DNA of 64,000 nt from Oribacterium sp. P6A1 (GTDB lineage Bacteria; Bacillota; Clostridia; Lachnospirales; Lachnospiraceae), in the NCBI RefSeq assembly GCF_000702885.1, contig NZ_JNKO01000015.1:1-64000 (forward strand), in the 5' to 3' direction. Below the pieces are notes generated by a model. It was given only the letters and a program-made list of their open reading frames with translations. It was not told the origin of the DNA and did not search any database. Positions 1 through 8,388 of the stretch are shown one piece after another; the stretch's first letter is position 1, and each line of letters opens with the position of its first letter. Position numbers and translations under genes: made by a program.

Positions 1-27
1 AATTACGCACTTCGCGAAAATCAACAA

Positions 28-66
28 AAGTCTCGGGAATGGCTTATAGAGCCAATCCTGAGACTT
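28..66. terminator. Stem-loop, probable terminator of an upstream gene
   Basis: Two 17-base arms (28-44 and 50-66) pair with two mismatches around a 5-base loop. No long T-run follows on either strand, so it may be a terminator of a gene outside the window or a simple palindrome. The rest of 1-288 holds no gene I can support. Confidence 0.4.
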
Positions 67-288
67 AATAGACACTTGTACTGTCAAAGATGGGAGTATG
101 TTAGCACAAATGTTCTGTGAATGCCACATATCCTTTTGACCATCCTTCCATACTGTGTTAGACTCGGTCTGTCGGTCAGGATTCAATCGGATTTTTCTGA
201 TGGTCATAACGTTTTAAAGGATCAAATATTGAACCGTACATGACCCTATTCATTATGACAATTTGTTTTGCTGAGAGAAAGGATTATT

Positions 289-1404
289 TTGCTTCGAATA
301 GAAAAAAACATAGAACTGACAACAGCATTTGATTTGTCTCTTATAGCTCCGGTGGAAGACATCATGTTCTTTGATATAGAAACCACCGGTCTCTCATCAT
401 GGAAATCAGGGCTTTACCTTATAGGTCTCCTGACTTATGATGACGGCTGGAAGCTCATACAGTATTTTTGCGAGGACGTAGCAGACGAAGTCACAGTACT
501 CGAAAACTTTTTCACCCTTTTGTCTTCAAAAAAGGTGCTTATATCCTTTAACGGAGACGGCTTTGACATTCCCTTCCTTGCACATATGGCTGAGCAGTAT
601 GGACTGCCCTGCACCTTTGACGGTGTCGAGAGCTATGACATACTGAAAAAGATAAGGCCTCTGAAAAAGCTTCTGGGCCTCGAGAACCTGAAGCTTAAGA
701 CCTGTGAAAAGTTCCTGGGGATAAATCGTGAAGACAGGTTTTCAGGTGGGGAACTCATCAATGTCTACTTTCAGTGGCAGAAAGACAGGTCTCAGGACTT
801 GCTGGACTGTCTCCTGCTTCACAACTTCGAAGATATCGAAAATATGCCGAATGTGCTTCCTATACTGAACTACATCTACGCTTTAAAGGCTGATTTTTCA
901 TTACTGTCACAGGAAGTAGTGAAACATCCCACAGACAACCGGCGGGTTTTAAGTCTCAGGTACAGCTGCTTCAGGGATTCAGACAATGAAAAGACAGAAA
1001 TCTCCGTTCCTATACCAATCGACGTAAACCTCGAAAACTGGTTTATAAATCTTTCCGGCCCGGAGCTCAACCTTTGCATAGACCTATATGAAGGAGAGCT
1101 AAAGTTCTTCTATCCAAACTACAGTGACTACTATTACCTCCCCATGGAGGACAGAGCCATACACAGATCTTTGGCTGAGTTCGTGGATCGGAGCCACAGA
1201 AAGAAAGCCACTGCAAAGACATGTTATCAGAAGGTATCCGGCATCTTTCTTCCGGAAACGGAGCCGATTTTTTCCCCGGCTCTCTTAAAAGAATATAAAG
1301 ACAAGCTATCCTTCACCCAATTTACACCGGAGCTGTTTCAGGATGGCGAATTGGCAGAAGCCTATCTTCGTTCAGTCATCAGACAACTGAAGTTGAAGAT
1401 ATAG
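289..1404 (+). CDS. YprB-like RNase H-fold (DEDD exonuclease-like) protein
   Basis: About 371 residues with a 3'-5' exonuclease (RNase H-like) fold. The first acidic motif is FDIETTG near residues 28-34, a second is FNGDGFDIPF near 88-97, and a third is HNFEDIENM near 178-186. This order matches the YprB/ribonuclease-H-like family, thought to act on nucleic acid in the cytoplasm; the substrate is unknown. The C-terminal ~190 residues match nothing I recognise. I prefer the TTG at 289: AGAAAGG lies six bases upstream, while the in-frame TTG at 268 has no ribosome-binding site. The gene is monocistronic and followed by a hairpin at 1459-1490. Confidence 0.7.
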   Translation: MLRIEKNIELTTAFDLSLIAPVEDIMFFDIETTGLSSWKSGLYLIGLLTYDDGWKLIQYFCEDVADEVTVLENFFTLLSSKKVLISFNGDGFDIPFLAHMAEQYGLPCTFDGVESYDILKKIRPLKKLLGLENLKLKTCEKFLGINREDRFSGGELINVYFQWQKDRSQDLLDCLLLHNFEDIENMPNVLPILNYIYALKADFSLLSQEVVKHPTDNRRVLSLRYSCFRDSDNEKTEISVPIPIDVNLENWFINLSGPELNLCIDLYEGELKFFYPNYSDYYYLPMEDRAIHRSLAEFVDRSHRKKATAKTCYQKVSGIFLPETEPIFSPALLKEYKDKLSFTQFTPELFQDGELAEAYLRSVIRQLKLKI

Positions 1405-1458
1405 TGATTTTTATGTAGTCATCACCACAGAAATAATAATTCTTACTACCTTCATGAA

Positions 1459-1490
1459 CAGCATATAGTCTAAAAACAGACTATATGCTG
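1459..1490 (+). terminator. Hairpin after the YprB-like gene
   Basis: A perfect 13-bp stem (1459-1471 with 1478-1490) encloses a 6-base loop, about 55 bases after the stop codon. The downstream T content is modest, so termination may be inefficient. It also separates the gene from the toxin-antitoxin-like locus that begins at about 1520. Confidence 0.6.
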
Positions 1491-1519
1491 CTTCTGATTC
1501 TCATGATACACTCATAACG

Positions 1520-1751
1520 GTGCTTGCCCTTGCGGTAGGCGGTTAGCCCTCTATTTGGAGGGATTTGTTAAGCCCTCCGGGAAGGAGGTCTCCATGGTAA
1601 GTTATTCTGATTTATTCCAGTTTGGAATTTTAATCGTTGCTATCATCGGTCTTGTTTATAAGATTGCAAAAAAATAAACCGCCTCAGCCTGGAAAACTAA
1701 GCGGTTTATCTTAACCTAATTGTCAAAGGGCTAACTGTCTACGGCAAGCAC
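1520..1751. repeat. Inverted-repeat arms bracketing the first type I TA-like locus
   Basis: The left arm (1520-1550) and right arm (1727-1751) are imperfect inverted repeats. The arms read GTGCTTGCC then GTAGRCRGTTAGCCCT, and the left arm has a 6-base insertion between the two blocks. The same arms in near-identical form bracket the second locus at 25734-26019. Because they are inverted, the two convergent transcripts start with almost the same sequence, and a transcript covering both arms could pair end to end. Confidence 0.75.
1594..1677 (+). CDS. Small hydrophobic toxin-like peptide (holin-like/type I toxin style)
   Basis: A 27-residue peptide starting MVSYSDLFQFGILIVAIIG and ending in a lysine-rich tail (KIAKK). 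It has one membrane helix (about residues 9-22) flanked by a short polar N-terminus and a basic C-terminus, the architecture of small type I toxins such as the putative holin-like (Hol-Tox), Fst and TxpA groups. A strong ribosome-binding site (GAAGGAGG) lies five bases upstream of ATG. A hairpin begins at the stop codon and an antisense promoter faces it from 1765-1793. Toxicity is inferred from architecture and synteny with the second copy at 25842, not from a family match. Confidence 0.72.
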   Translation: MVSYSDLFQFGILIVAIIGLVYKIAKK

Positions 1752-1757
1752 TCTTTA
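1668..1757 (-). ncRNA. Predicted antisense antitoxin RNA, copy 1
   Basis: A minus-strand promoter (1765-1793) should start an RNA near 1757. This RNA first reads the right inverted-repeat arm, then reaches the hairpin AACCGC...GCGGTT (1677-1707), followed on the minus strand by TTTATTTTTTT inside the last toxin codons. It would be about 90 nt, antisense to the 3' end of the toxin message. The loop core AGCCTGGAAAACT recurs in copy 2. Confidence 0.6.
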
Positions 1758-1764
1758 TGTCTTA

Positions 1765-1793
1765 ATAATAAATTAGAATCATCCGGATTACAA
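1765..1793 (-). promoter_or_regulatory. Minus-strand promoter for the antisense RNA, copy 1
   Basis: On the minus strand, TTGTAA (1788-1793) and TATTAT (1765-1770) are separated by exactly 17 bases. The distance from the -10 box to the GTGCTTG arm is 13 bases, close to the 15 bases in the second locus. Confidence 0.6.
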
Positions 1794-1814
1794 GATATTT
1801 CACATAATATATCT

Positions 1815-3059
1815 TCAAACGCTTGTCACATATCCTGCCACCGCGCTGTGAGCTGCTGTAACAGGAGACGCGAGGTAGATATTAACCTTATTGGTACCCA
1901 TGCGTCCGAGGAAATTTCTGTTGTTTGTGGCAACTACTGTCTCGCCGTCAGTAAGAATTCCGCCTGAACGTCCACAGCAAAGACCGCATCCGGGATTCAT
2001 GATGATGGCCCCGGCATCATTGAATATCTTCATGATGCCCTCATGAACCGCATCAAGATAAACGGAACGACTGGCCGGAGTTACGATAAGCTTCACAAAA
2101 GGTGCTACATGCTTTCCTTTAAGTATCTCTGCCGCAGCACGAAGATCCTCAAGACGGCCGTTTGTACATGAACCGATAAATACCTGATCGATCTTTATAT
2201 CCCTAAGCTCCGAAACGGGTCTTATCTTGTCAACCTGTGACGGACATGCAGCCACGGGAACGAAATCCTCTGCTTTATAATCAAGTACCATTGCATAGTC
2301 TCCGTCATTGTCATCGGTGAAGCATCCGTGCTCTTCATCAAAAGGCACTCCCGAAAACTCAGCTGTCTTCTCATCCGGATAGAACAGTCCGCACTTTGCA
2401 CCGGCCTCGATAGTCATATTGGCCATGGTAAGCCTTGATGCAACAGACATTTCCCTCACAGTATCCCCTGCGAACTCCATAGCCTTATAGGTGGCTCCTG
2501 CCGCAGTAAGATCTCCAATGATCCTTAAAATGATATCCTTTGAGGTAACTCCCTCTCTCAGTTTTCCGTTAATGTTTATCCTTATGGTCTCCGGCACCTT
2601 GATCCAGAGCTCTCCTGTTCCAAGGATTCCCGCCATCTCTGTATAACCGATTCCCGTGGAAAAGGCTCCTACGCCACCATAAGTTACAGTATGTGAATCT
2701 GTTCCGAAAACAATATTTCCGGGCTGCGCATAACGAAGCTCCGGCATAAGCTGATGGCATATTCCGTCAGCTCTGTGAATATGCCCTATTCCCTGCTCCT
2801 TTGCGAACTCATCACCGCGTCTGAAGTGTCTTGTATCATCCACCTGACTGGCAGGAACCATGTGATCGTAAATGATGACCACCTTATCGGTATCCCAGAC
2901 CTTCTTGAATCCCATCTCCCGGAACTTGTCCGCAACAAACGGGATGAAAATATCATGTATCATAACTCTGTCAGGCTTTACAAATACAATGTCTCCGGCC
3001 TTCACACTATCATCATGAACGTTTCTTCTGATGATCTTCTCAATAAGCGTTGCTCCCAT
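1815..3059 (-). CDS. leuC: Aconitase-family dehydratase, large subunit (3-isopropylmalate dehydratase type), copy 1
   Basis: This is the large subunit of a two-subunit [4Fe-4S] hydro-lyase of the LeuC/HacA/DmdA group, which isomerises or dehydrates a malate-like acid. Its 414 residues match the short clostridial/archaeal LeuC form. Cluster ligands are visible: Cys298 in GSCTNGR, and Cys358 and Cys361 in NPGCGLCCG. DSHT lies at 121-124. It is transcribed from 3059 downward, 177 bases after its small subunit. LeuC proper is the commonest assignment, but no leuA or leuB is nearby, so the substrate is not proven; dimethylmalate or another malate analogue is possible. Confidence 0.8.
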   Translation of the reverse strand: MGATLIEKIIRRNVHDDSVKAGDIVFVKPDRVMIHDIFIPFVADKFREMGFKKVWDTDKVVIIYDHMVPASQVDDTRHFRRGDEFAKEQGIGHIHRADGICHQLMPELRYAQPGNIVFGTDSHTVTYGGVGAFSTGIGYTEMAGILGTGELWIKVPETIRININGKLREGVTSKDIILRIIGDLTAAGATYKAMEFAGDTVREMSVASRLTMANMTIEAGAKCGLFYPDEKTAEFSGVPFDEEHGCFTDDNDGDYAMVLDYKAEDFVPVAACPSQVDKIRPVSELRDIKIDQVFIGSCTNGRLEDLRAAAEILKGKHVAPFVKLIVTPASRSVYLDAVHEGIMKIFNDAGAIIMNPGCGLCCGRSGGILTDGETVVATNNRNFLGRMGTNKVNIYLASPVTAAHSAVAGYVTSV

Positions 3060-3236
3060 ATTTCCTCCAAATTCAACGTCCTGTGTTCTGTGGTTCTATT
3101 ATCAGCCTGTACTTCAGTACATATTTATTCGTTTTTCCATCCGTTGATGTTGTTTTATCCGACATCCGGATGATAATCTTTTCCGAATGTACAGCCTCTA
3201 TACACCACTAATCAGTTTCGATAAATCAAGGCGCAG

Positions 3237-3728
3237 TTATATAACTCCGTTCCTTTTCTTCATTGCGTTCACAAGTCCGCCGTCATTCAGGATATCCATG
3301 AGATTATCCGGGAGGGAGCCGATTTTATAGGAAGCTCCCTTATGCTGAATCTCCTGTCCGGGGATAACTGTGAGCTCGTCTCCCTCTCTGACAACGTCCT
3401 GGATATCACTGCTCTCTATAAGAAGAAGTCCGTTATTGATAGAATTTCTATAGAAGATTCTTGCAAAGGACTTCGCGATAACACATCTGACTCCAAGGGC
3501 TTTAATGACCTCCGGTGCCTGCTCTCTTGATGAGCCGCAGCCGAAATTGTTTCCTGCTACGATTATGTCGCCCTTCTGTATCAGTGACGGAAGCTCCGGA
3601 CGAAGGGGATAAAATCCATACTGTCGCATATCATCTATAGTTTTTAATGCAAGATACTCTGTAGGAATGATGATGTCGGTATCTATATCATCCCCCAGAA
3701 CAAAAACCTTTCCTGTAAATGATGCCAT
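3237..3728 (-). CDS. leuD: Aconitase-family dehydratase, small subunit (LeuD type), copy 1
   Basis: A 163-residue swivel-domain subunit with [12 protein letters not shown] and [14 protein letters not shown], both diagnostic of LeuD/HacB proteins. The specificity loop after DTDIIIPTE reads YLAL (25-28). In methanogen homologues an arginine in this loop marks homoaconitase, and a hydrophobic loop marks isopropylmalate-type enzymes. The loop here is hydrophobic, so I infer a non-homoaconitate substrate. Unusually, the small subunit precedes the large one in the transcript, and the same order occurs in the neighbouring second pair. Confidence 0.8.
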   Translation of the reverse strand: MASFTGKVFVLGDDIDTDIIIPTEYLALKTIDDMRQYGFYPLRPELPSLIQKGDIIVAGNNFGCGSSREQAPEVIKALGVRCVIAKSFARIFYRNSINNGLLLIESSDIQDVVREGDELTVIPGQEIQHKGASYKIGSLPDNLMDILNDGGLVNAMKKRNGVI

Positions 3729-3891
3729 TCAAACCTCCAATTTCTTTTTTGAAACAAATTCCGGATCGGAAAAATACCACCTCATATGAGGTATCAAACC
3801 ACTTCAATAAACATGTATATGATTCTCATATACCCTGACTCACCATCAACTAAAATATAATGATGTAATTGTCAAAAGTCGGTAACCCATC

Positions 3892-5139
3892 TTACAGCCT
3901 GTCGGCTCCAATGATCTTTCCCGCTATGGCAGATGCGGTAACTGTAGCCGCCGAGCCAAGATATACAAAGGAATTCTTATCTCCGGCTCTGCCCTTAAAG
4001 TTACGGGTTCCGGTACTGATGAGGGTCTCTCCCTCACCGATAACACCCTGGCAGCTTCCCCAGCATACACTGCAGTTTGAGTTCACCACTATGGCTCCGG
4101 CTTCCATAAAGATGTCAATGATTCCTTCCTCCAAAGCCTTTTCGTACACGTCACGGCTTGCAGGAGAAACCAGGAATCTGACTCCCGGTGCCACCTTCTT
4201 TCCTTTGATGATGGATGCCCCCAGTCTCAGATCTTCGATACGGCCGTTATTGCAGGAGCCTAAAAAAGCTTCGTTTATTTCAACATCCTTCACTTCTTCA
4301 ACGGGAGAAATATTGTCAACGAAATGAGGCTTTGCCACAACCGGAACTATCTCTGTCATGTCAATGTCATAGACCTTCTCGAATTTTGCATCCGGATCAC
4401 TTACGAAGCCGTCACAGGCCTCACGTCCATGCTCCCTGAGATAATCCTTAGCTACATCATCAACCTCCATAAGAGCAGTCTTTGCACCGGCCTCAACACA
4501 GAGATTACAGATACAGATTCTGTCTGACATGGTAAGGTTCTTCATGCCGGGTCCCACGAATTCCATGGCCTTGTAGTTAGCTCCATTGGCACCTATCTTT
4601 CCTATAATGGTAAGTATCAGGTCTCTTGCTGTGGCGCCGTTTGTAAGTTCACCTGTCAGATTAAATCTCAGAGTCTCAGGTGCAAGCACCCATGACTTTC
4701 CTGTAACCATTGCATAAAGATAATCCGTACATCCTACCCCGGTACCGAAAGCCCCAAGTTCCCCGTAAGAACAGGTATGGCTGTCTGCTCCAAAGATAAG
4801 CTCCTTTGGATTTACGTACTTCTCGATCATCAGCTCATGACATATTCCGTCCCCTTCGTGAAGCGTGATGCCATTCTCCTTTGCAAAATCACGCATCTTC
4901 TTCTGTGAAGCGGCTGTTTTCGGACTGTCGCAGGGAACATTGTGATCCATGATCCAGATAAGCTTGTTCTTATCGTAGATTTTCTTATTCGTAAGCTTGT
5001 TGTACATATCTATAGTGAGATGTGTGGTGCCATCATTACTCATAAGATGGTCAAGCTCCACCACATAGATATTGCCTGCATGGGCTTCCTCCACACCTGC
5101 AGCTCTTGCAATTATCTTTTCGGCTATTGTCATTCCCAT
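3892..5139 (-). CDS. Aconitase-family dehydratase, large subunit (3-isopropylmalate dehydratase type), copy 2
   Basis: A second 415-residue large subunit, clearly homologous to the 1815-3059 protein but well diverged. The cluster ligands are kept: Cys295 in GSCNNGR, and Cys356 and Cys359 in SNCSVCWG. The last motif differs from the usual PGCGxC and TCGPC forms, and one Asn follows GSC instead of Thr. The gene follows its small subunit with one base between stop and start, so the pair is translationally coupled. Which of the two pairs is the biosynthetic LeuCD cannot be decided from sequence; a divergent LysR gene favours this pair as the regulated one. Confidence 0.78.
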   Translation of the reverse strand: MGMTIAEKIIARAAGVEEAHAGNIYVVELDHLMSNDGTTHLTIDMYNKLTNKKIYDKNKLIWIMDHNVPCDSPKTAASQKKMRDFAKENGITLHEGDGICHELMIEKYVNPKELIFGADSHTCSYGELGAFGTGVGCTDYLYAMVTGKSWVLAPETLRFNLTGELTNGATARDLILTIIGKIGANGANYKAMEFVGPGMKNLTMSDRICICNLCVEAGAKTALMEVDDVAKDYLREHGREACDGFVSDPDAKFEKVYDIDMTEIVPVVAKPHFVDNISPVEEVKDVEINEAFLGSCNNGRIEDLRLGASIIKGKKVAPGVRFLVSPASRDVYEKALEEGIIDIFMEAGAIVVNSNCSVCWGSCQGVIGEGETLISTGTRNFKGRAGDKNSFVYLGSAATVTASAIAGKIIGADRL

Positions 5140-5140
5140 A

Positions 5141-5614
5141 TCAGATCTCCTTCTCCAATGAAGCCAAAAGTCCTCCCTGATCGAGGATGTTCTTCATATA
5201 CTCCGGAACTTTGGTGCAGCTGTACTTCACGCCGGAAACCTCCGCATAACCCTCATCCATGTTGAGGATAAGCTCGTCTCCGTTCTTCACATGATCATAG
5301 ATATCGCTGCATACGATGACCGGAACTCCCAGGTTTATGGAATTGCGGTAAAAGATCCTTGCAAAGGACTTGGCTATAACTGCTTTGATTCCGCAGGCCT
5401 TCAGCACTGCGGGAGCCTGTTCTCTTGACGATCCGCAACCGAAATTTTCATCTGCAACGATAAAATCTCCGGGTTCTACACATTTAATGAACTCAGAATC
5501 CAGTGACTCAAAGGTGTGAACCTTCATTTCTTCGATGGTCGGATAAAGAAGATACTGAGACGCGATGATCTGATCTGTATCTACATCCTTTCCGTACTTA
5601 AATACTTTTCCCAT
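5141..5614 (-). CDS. Aconitase-family dehydratase, small subunit (LeuD type), copy 2
   Basis: About 157 residues from ATG at 5614, which has AGGAGA at good spacing. The open frame extends upstream to 5833 but that part runs through a palindromic repeat and is not coding. Family motifs [12 protein letters not shown] and [14 protein letters not shown] are present. The substrate loop reads YLLY (21-24), close to the YLVY-type loop of isopropylmalate isomerases and unlike the arginine-bearing homoaconitase loop. It is the first gene of the four-gene dehydratase run and lies opposite the LysR gene at 6203. Confidence 0.8.
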   Translation of the reverse strand: MGKVFKYGKDVDTDQIIASQYLLYPTIEEMKVHTFESLDSEFIKCVEPGDFIVADENFGCGSSREQAPAVLKACGIKAVIAKSFARIFYRNSINLGVPVIVCSDIYDHVKNGDELILNMDEGYAEVSGVKYSCTKVPEYMKNILDQGGLLASLEKEI

Positions 5615-5636
5615 ATAAATCTCCTGTTCAAATGAT

Positions 5637-5827
5637 GCATAAGTCTTACGCATTGCTCCACTGACGCTCTTGGGAACGTCAGCCCATTTAGTTCGCTTCG
5701 CGAAGGGCTGACGCTGCATGACAGGTTTTCTGCGAAAACCTGCCACAAATTCTCGCAATGCTACAGATGTCTGTGCATTCCGGCAGGCAAGCTTGCCGTC
5801 TGATACCGGACTTATGCAGTAAATACT
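5637..5827. repeat. Large nested palindromic element between leuD-2 and lysR
   Basis: About 190 bases closed by GCATAAGTC (5637-5645) and GACTTATGC (5819-5827). Inside are further inverted pairs: a GACGCT...GGGCTGACGCT stem around a CTTCGCGAAG core, and CAGGTTTTC facing GAAAACCTG. A short relative with the same TAAGTC...GACTTA ends and a GCATTGCTCC core sits at 55700-55735. The rest of 5615-6202 holds the lysR promoter and no other gene. Confidence 0.65.
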
Positions 5828-6001
5828 TAACAAATTTTAGGCAAAATCACTTAATTAACTCAGTTAAAACAACTATAACATCTGCCATTATATAATTCTA
5901 ATATATGTTTATGATGATTATCATGTTCTAAAGTTATTATACCACCCCAAAAAATCGTCTCAAGGGCCTCATAGTTATATTTATACATGCAATAAATAAT
6001 C

Positions 6002-6030
6002 TTGTGTTATAGCGGCAACCTGTGTTATAT
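6002..6030 (+). promoter_or_regulatory. Predicted lysR promoter with a TGTGTTATA direct repeat
   Basis: TTGTGT (6002-6007) and TTATAT (6025-6030) are 17 bases apart. The same 9-mer TGTGTTATA occurs at 6004-6012 and 6021-6029, a 17-base period that overlaps both promoter boxes and could be a regulator binding site. Confidence 0.4.
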
Positions 6031-6202
6031 TACTGATGATTTCGATTTATACGAGGAATATCGCAATGCGCAACACAGGAAGTGGGCGTATTGCCCTTTC
6101 TACTCTCGATGCAGATCATCCCTTACACTGCCATTCCCTGGCAACTGTAAGTTTTGACACTTGCATCGAATTTATCAGGCACCGAAAGAAGGGGGACACA
6201 AG

Positions 6203-7087
6203 ATGGATCAGAATTTATCAGGCTACAAGATTTTTTATGAAGTTGCAAGCTGCGGCAATATCTCAAAGGCCGCCAAGAAACTCTATATTTCACAGCCGGC
6301 GATTTCCAAGTCTATTGTTAAACTTGAGGACGGTCTCGACACCAAGCTGTTCCACCGTAATTCTCGAGGAGTAACATTAACAGAAGAAGGACAGATCCTT
6401 TATAAGTACATAAAGGATGCATTTGACAACATTAACAATGCAGAAGTCGAACTTAAGCGTATGAAGGAGTTCAACATCGGACACATTCAGATCGGTGTTT
6501 CAAACACTTTGTGCCGTTATATCCTTCTTCCGTACCTTCAGAAGTTTATGGAAAAGTTCCCCAATATCCGTGTGTCCGTAAATACCCAGGCTACAGCTCA
6601 GACACTTAACCTCATTGAGCAGAAGAAAATCGATGTGGGTCTTACAGCAGAGCCAAAATCAAGACGTCCTGAGATCCGTTTCGTACACTCAAGACAGATT
6701 CACGACGTTTTCGTTGCCACACCTCAGTACCTTGAGAATCTGAGATCCATCTGCGGTCCTGATTTCAATGTCTTTGAAGAAGCCAATCTCATGCTCCTGG
6801 ACCAGAACAATATGACCAGGCGTCATATAGATGACTATTTCAAGGCCATGAACATCGAACCTTCACAGATCCTTGAAGTAACCACCATGGATCTTCTCAT
6901 CGAGTTTGCAAAGATAGGCATCGGTGTAAGCTGTGTAGTTCGTGAGCTTGTTCAGAAAGAAATCAATGAGGGAACTCTGGTTGAACTTCCATTACAGCTC
7001 CCTATCCCGTCAAGAAACATCGGTTTCGTTTTCAATACAGGAAATACTTCAAAGTCTCTCGATGCATTCCTGAGTGTTTTGGATTAA
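6203..7087 (+). CDS. LysR-family transcriptional regulator
   Basis: A 294-residue LysR-type regulator. Residues about 4-62 form the winged helix-turn-helix, with the recognition pattern ISKAAKKLYISQPAISKSI, a linker helix follows, and the C-terminal ~200 residues are the effector-binding periplasmic-protein-like domain. I start it at ATG 6203, which has an AAGGGGG site; the frame continues upstream to 6161 without a good site. It is divergent from the dehydratase genes, the classic arrangement for a LysR protein controlling its neighbours and itself. The likely co-inducer is a branched-chain pathway intermediate, but that is inference. Confidence 0.85.
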   Translation: MDQNLSGYKIFYEVASCGNISKAAKKLYISQPAISKSIVKLEDGLDTKLFHRNSRGVTLTEEGQILYKYIKDAFDNINNAEVELKRMKEFNIGHIQIGVSNTLCRYILLPYLQKFMEKFPNIRVSVNTQATAQTLNLIEQKKIDVGLTAEPKSRRPEIRFVHSRQIHDVFVATPQYLENLRSICGPDFNVFEEANLMLLDQNNMTRRHIDDYFKAMNIEPSQILEVTTMDLLIEFAKIGIGVSCVVRELVQKEINEGTLVELPLQLPIPSRNIGFVFNTGNTSKSLDAFLSVLD

Positions 7088-7169
7088 ACAGCCCGGATTT
7101 CAGTGCATCCTTACAAGCAGGCTTGTAGTACACACTGACGTCTGACTCTTAACTTATGTACTGTATTTA

Positions 7170-7199
7170 GGCCATCGTCTCATGGACGATGGCCTTTTT
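7170..7199 (+). terminator. Intrinsic terminator after lysR
   Basis: A perfect 10-bp stem GGCCATCGTC / GACGATGGCC with a 5-base loop is followed by five T residues. Confidence 0.9.
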
Positions 7200-7341
7200 C
7201 TATGGTAGAATCATTCATTGAGCGCAATCGAACATTAACGCTCAGAGATCAAGTTTCAGGGGATATGCGATGTCTGAAGGAATGACATCGGCATTATAAA
7301 ACTAAAACCTGTGACGATTTTTTCAGAAGGAGTTTATATAT

Positions 7342-8202
7342 ATGGCAGATTTAGAGAACAAGACACCCGGTTCCTGCGATTCCAACTGCAGTTCCTGTGG
7401 AAGCAACTGTCCATCCAGAAATGGCGGAACACCTGATTTCAAGGCAAAACTCGCTGATGGATGCAGCGTAAAAAAGGTTATCGGAATTGTTTCCGGAAAG
7501 GGCGGAGTCGGCAAGTCAACCGTTACCTCTCTCCTGGCTTCGGGCGTAAATAAAGCCGGATACAAAACCGCTATCATTGACGCCGACATCACCGGACCTT
7601 CTATTCCTAAGGCATTCGGACTTTCAAATGACGGTGTAGGTGTTACAGAAGACGGAAAGCTGATGATTCCTGACAGATCCGCAAACGGAATTCAGATCAT
7701 TTCTTCCAATCTTTTACTTGAAAACGAAACAGATCCTATCATCTGGAGAGGTTCACTCATTGCTCAGGCGGTTAAGCAGTTCTGGTCAGAGGTGAACTGG
7801 AAGGACATCGACTTCATGTTCGTGGATATGCCCCCCGGAACAGGTGATGTTCCTCTCACAGTATTCCAGTCACTTCCTGTTGACGGAATCATCATCGTTA
7901 CATCTCCTCAGGAGCTTGTATCCATGATCGTAAAGAAAGCTGTCAACATGGCCACAAAGATGAATGTACCTATCATCGGAATCATCGAGAACATGTCATA
8001 TCTCAAGTGCCCTCACTGCGGAGAGACGATCAATGTCTTCGGCGAGAGTCATATCGACGAGGTTGCAGCCGAGAACAACCTTAAGGTACTTGCCAAGTTA
8101 CCTATGGATCCTAAGAATTCAGCTTATATGGATGCCGGTGCCGTTGAGGCCATCGACCTCCCTGAGATAAAGGATGCAGTAAAGGCTGTTGAAGAGATTT
8201 GA
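7342..8202 (+). CDS. mrp: Mrp/ApbC/NBP35-family P-loop ATPase (iron-sulfur carrier)
   Basis: A 286-residue ParA-like ATPase that binds and hands over Fe-S clusters in the cytosol. The deviant Walker A GKGGVGKS is at 52-59, Walker B FVDMPPGTGD near 160-169, and the cluster-binding CPHC pair at Cys223 and Cys226. The N-terminus carries an extra cysteine group (Cys12, 16, 19, 23) resembling the N-terminal cluster of NBP35-type relatives. GAAGGAG lies upstream of the start. The gene stands alone between two strong terminators. Confidence 0.9.
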   Translation: MADLENKTPGSCDSNCSSCGSNCPSRNGGTPDFKAKLADGCSVKKVIGIVSGKGGVGKSTVTSLLASGVNKAGYKTAIIDADITGPSIPKAFGLSNDGVGVTEDGKLMIPDRSANGIQIISSNLLLENETDPIIWRGSLIAQAVKQFWSEVNWKDIDFMFVDMPPGTGDVPLTVFQSLPVDGIIIVTSPQELVSMIVKKAVNMATKMNVPIIGIIENMSYLKCPHCGETINVFGESHIDEVAAENNLKVLAKLPMDPKNSAYMDAGAVEAIDLPEIKDAVKAVEEI

Positions 8203-8241
8203 CAAGCGTCATGCGCATTTCGCAGAAATGCGTATATAGAA

Positions 8242-8277
8242 CGCGGCTGGGAGTTCACTCCCAGCCGCGCTTTTTTT
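8242..8277 (+). terminator. Intrinsic terminator after mrp
   Basis: A perfect 12-bp GC-rich stem (8242-8253 with 8258-8269) with a TTCA loop is followed by seven T residues. Just upstream, 8212-8233 is a small CGCATTTCgcaGAAATGCG palindrome related to the repeats at 15520 and 15639. Confidence 0.92.
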
Positions 8278-8388
8278 AATCAGATAGCCAACACCCCTTA
8301 TTAAGTGCCCGTTACCTGCTTACCAACCAAATTTTACATCGAAAAAATGCCATTAAATGCTCTTCGCGAAGGCATAATTCCATCTGAT

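Noticed and set aside
5615-5833. N-terminal extension of the second small dehydratase subunit
   Set aside because: The extra residues are encoded by a palindromic repeat; ATG 5614 has a good ribosome site and aligns with LeuD starts.
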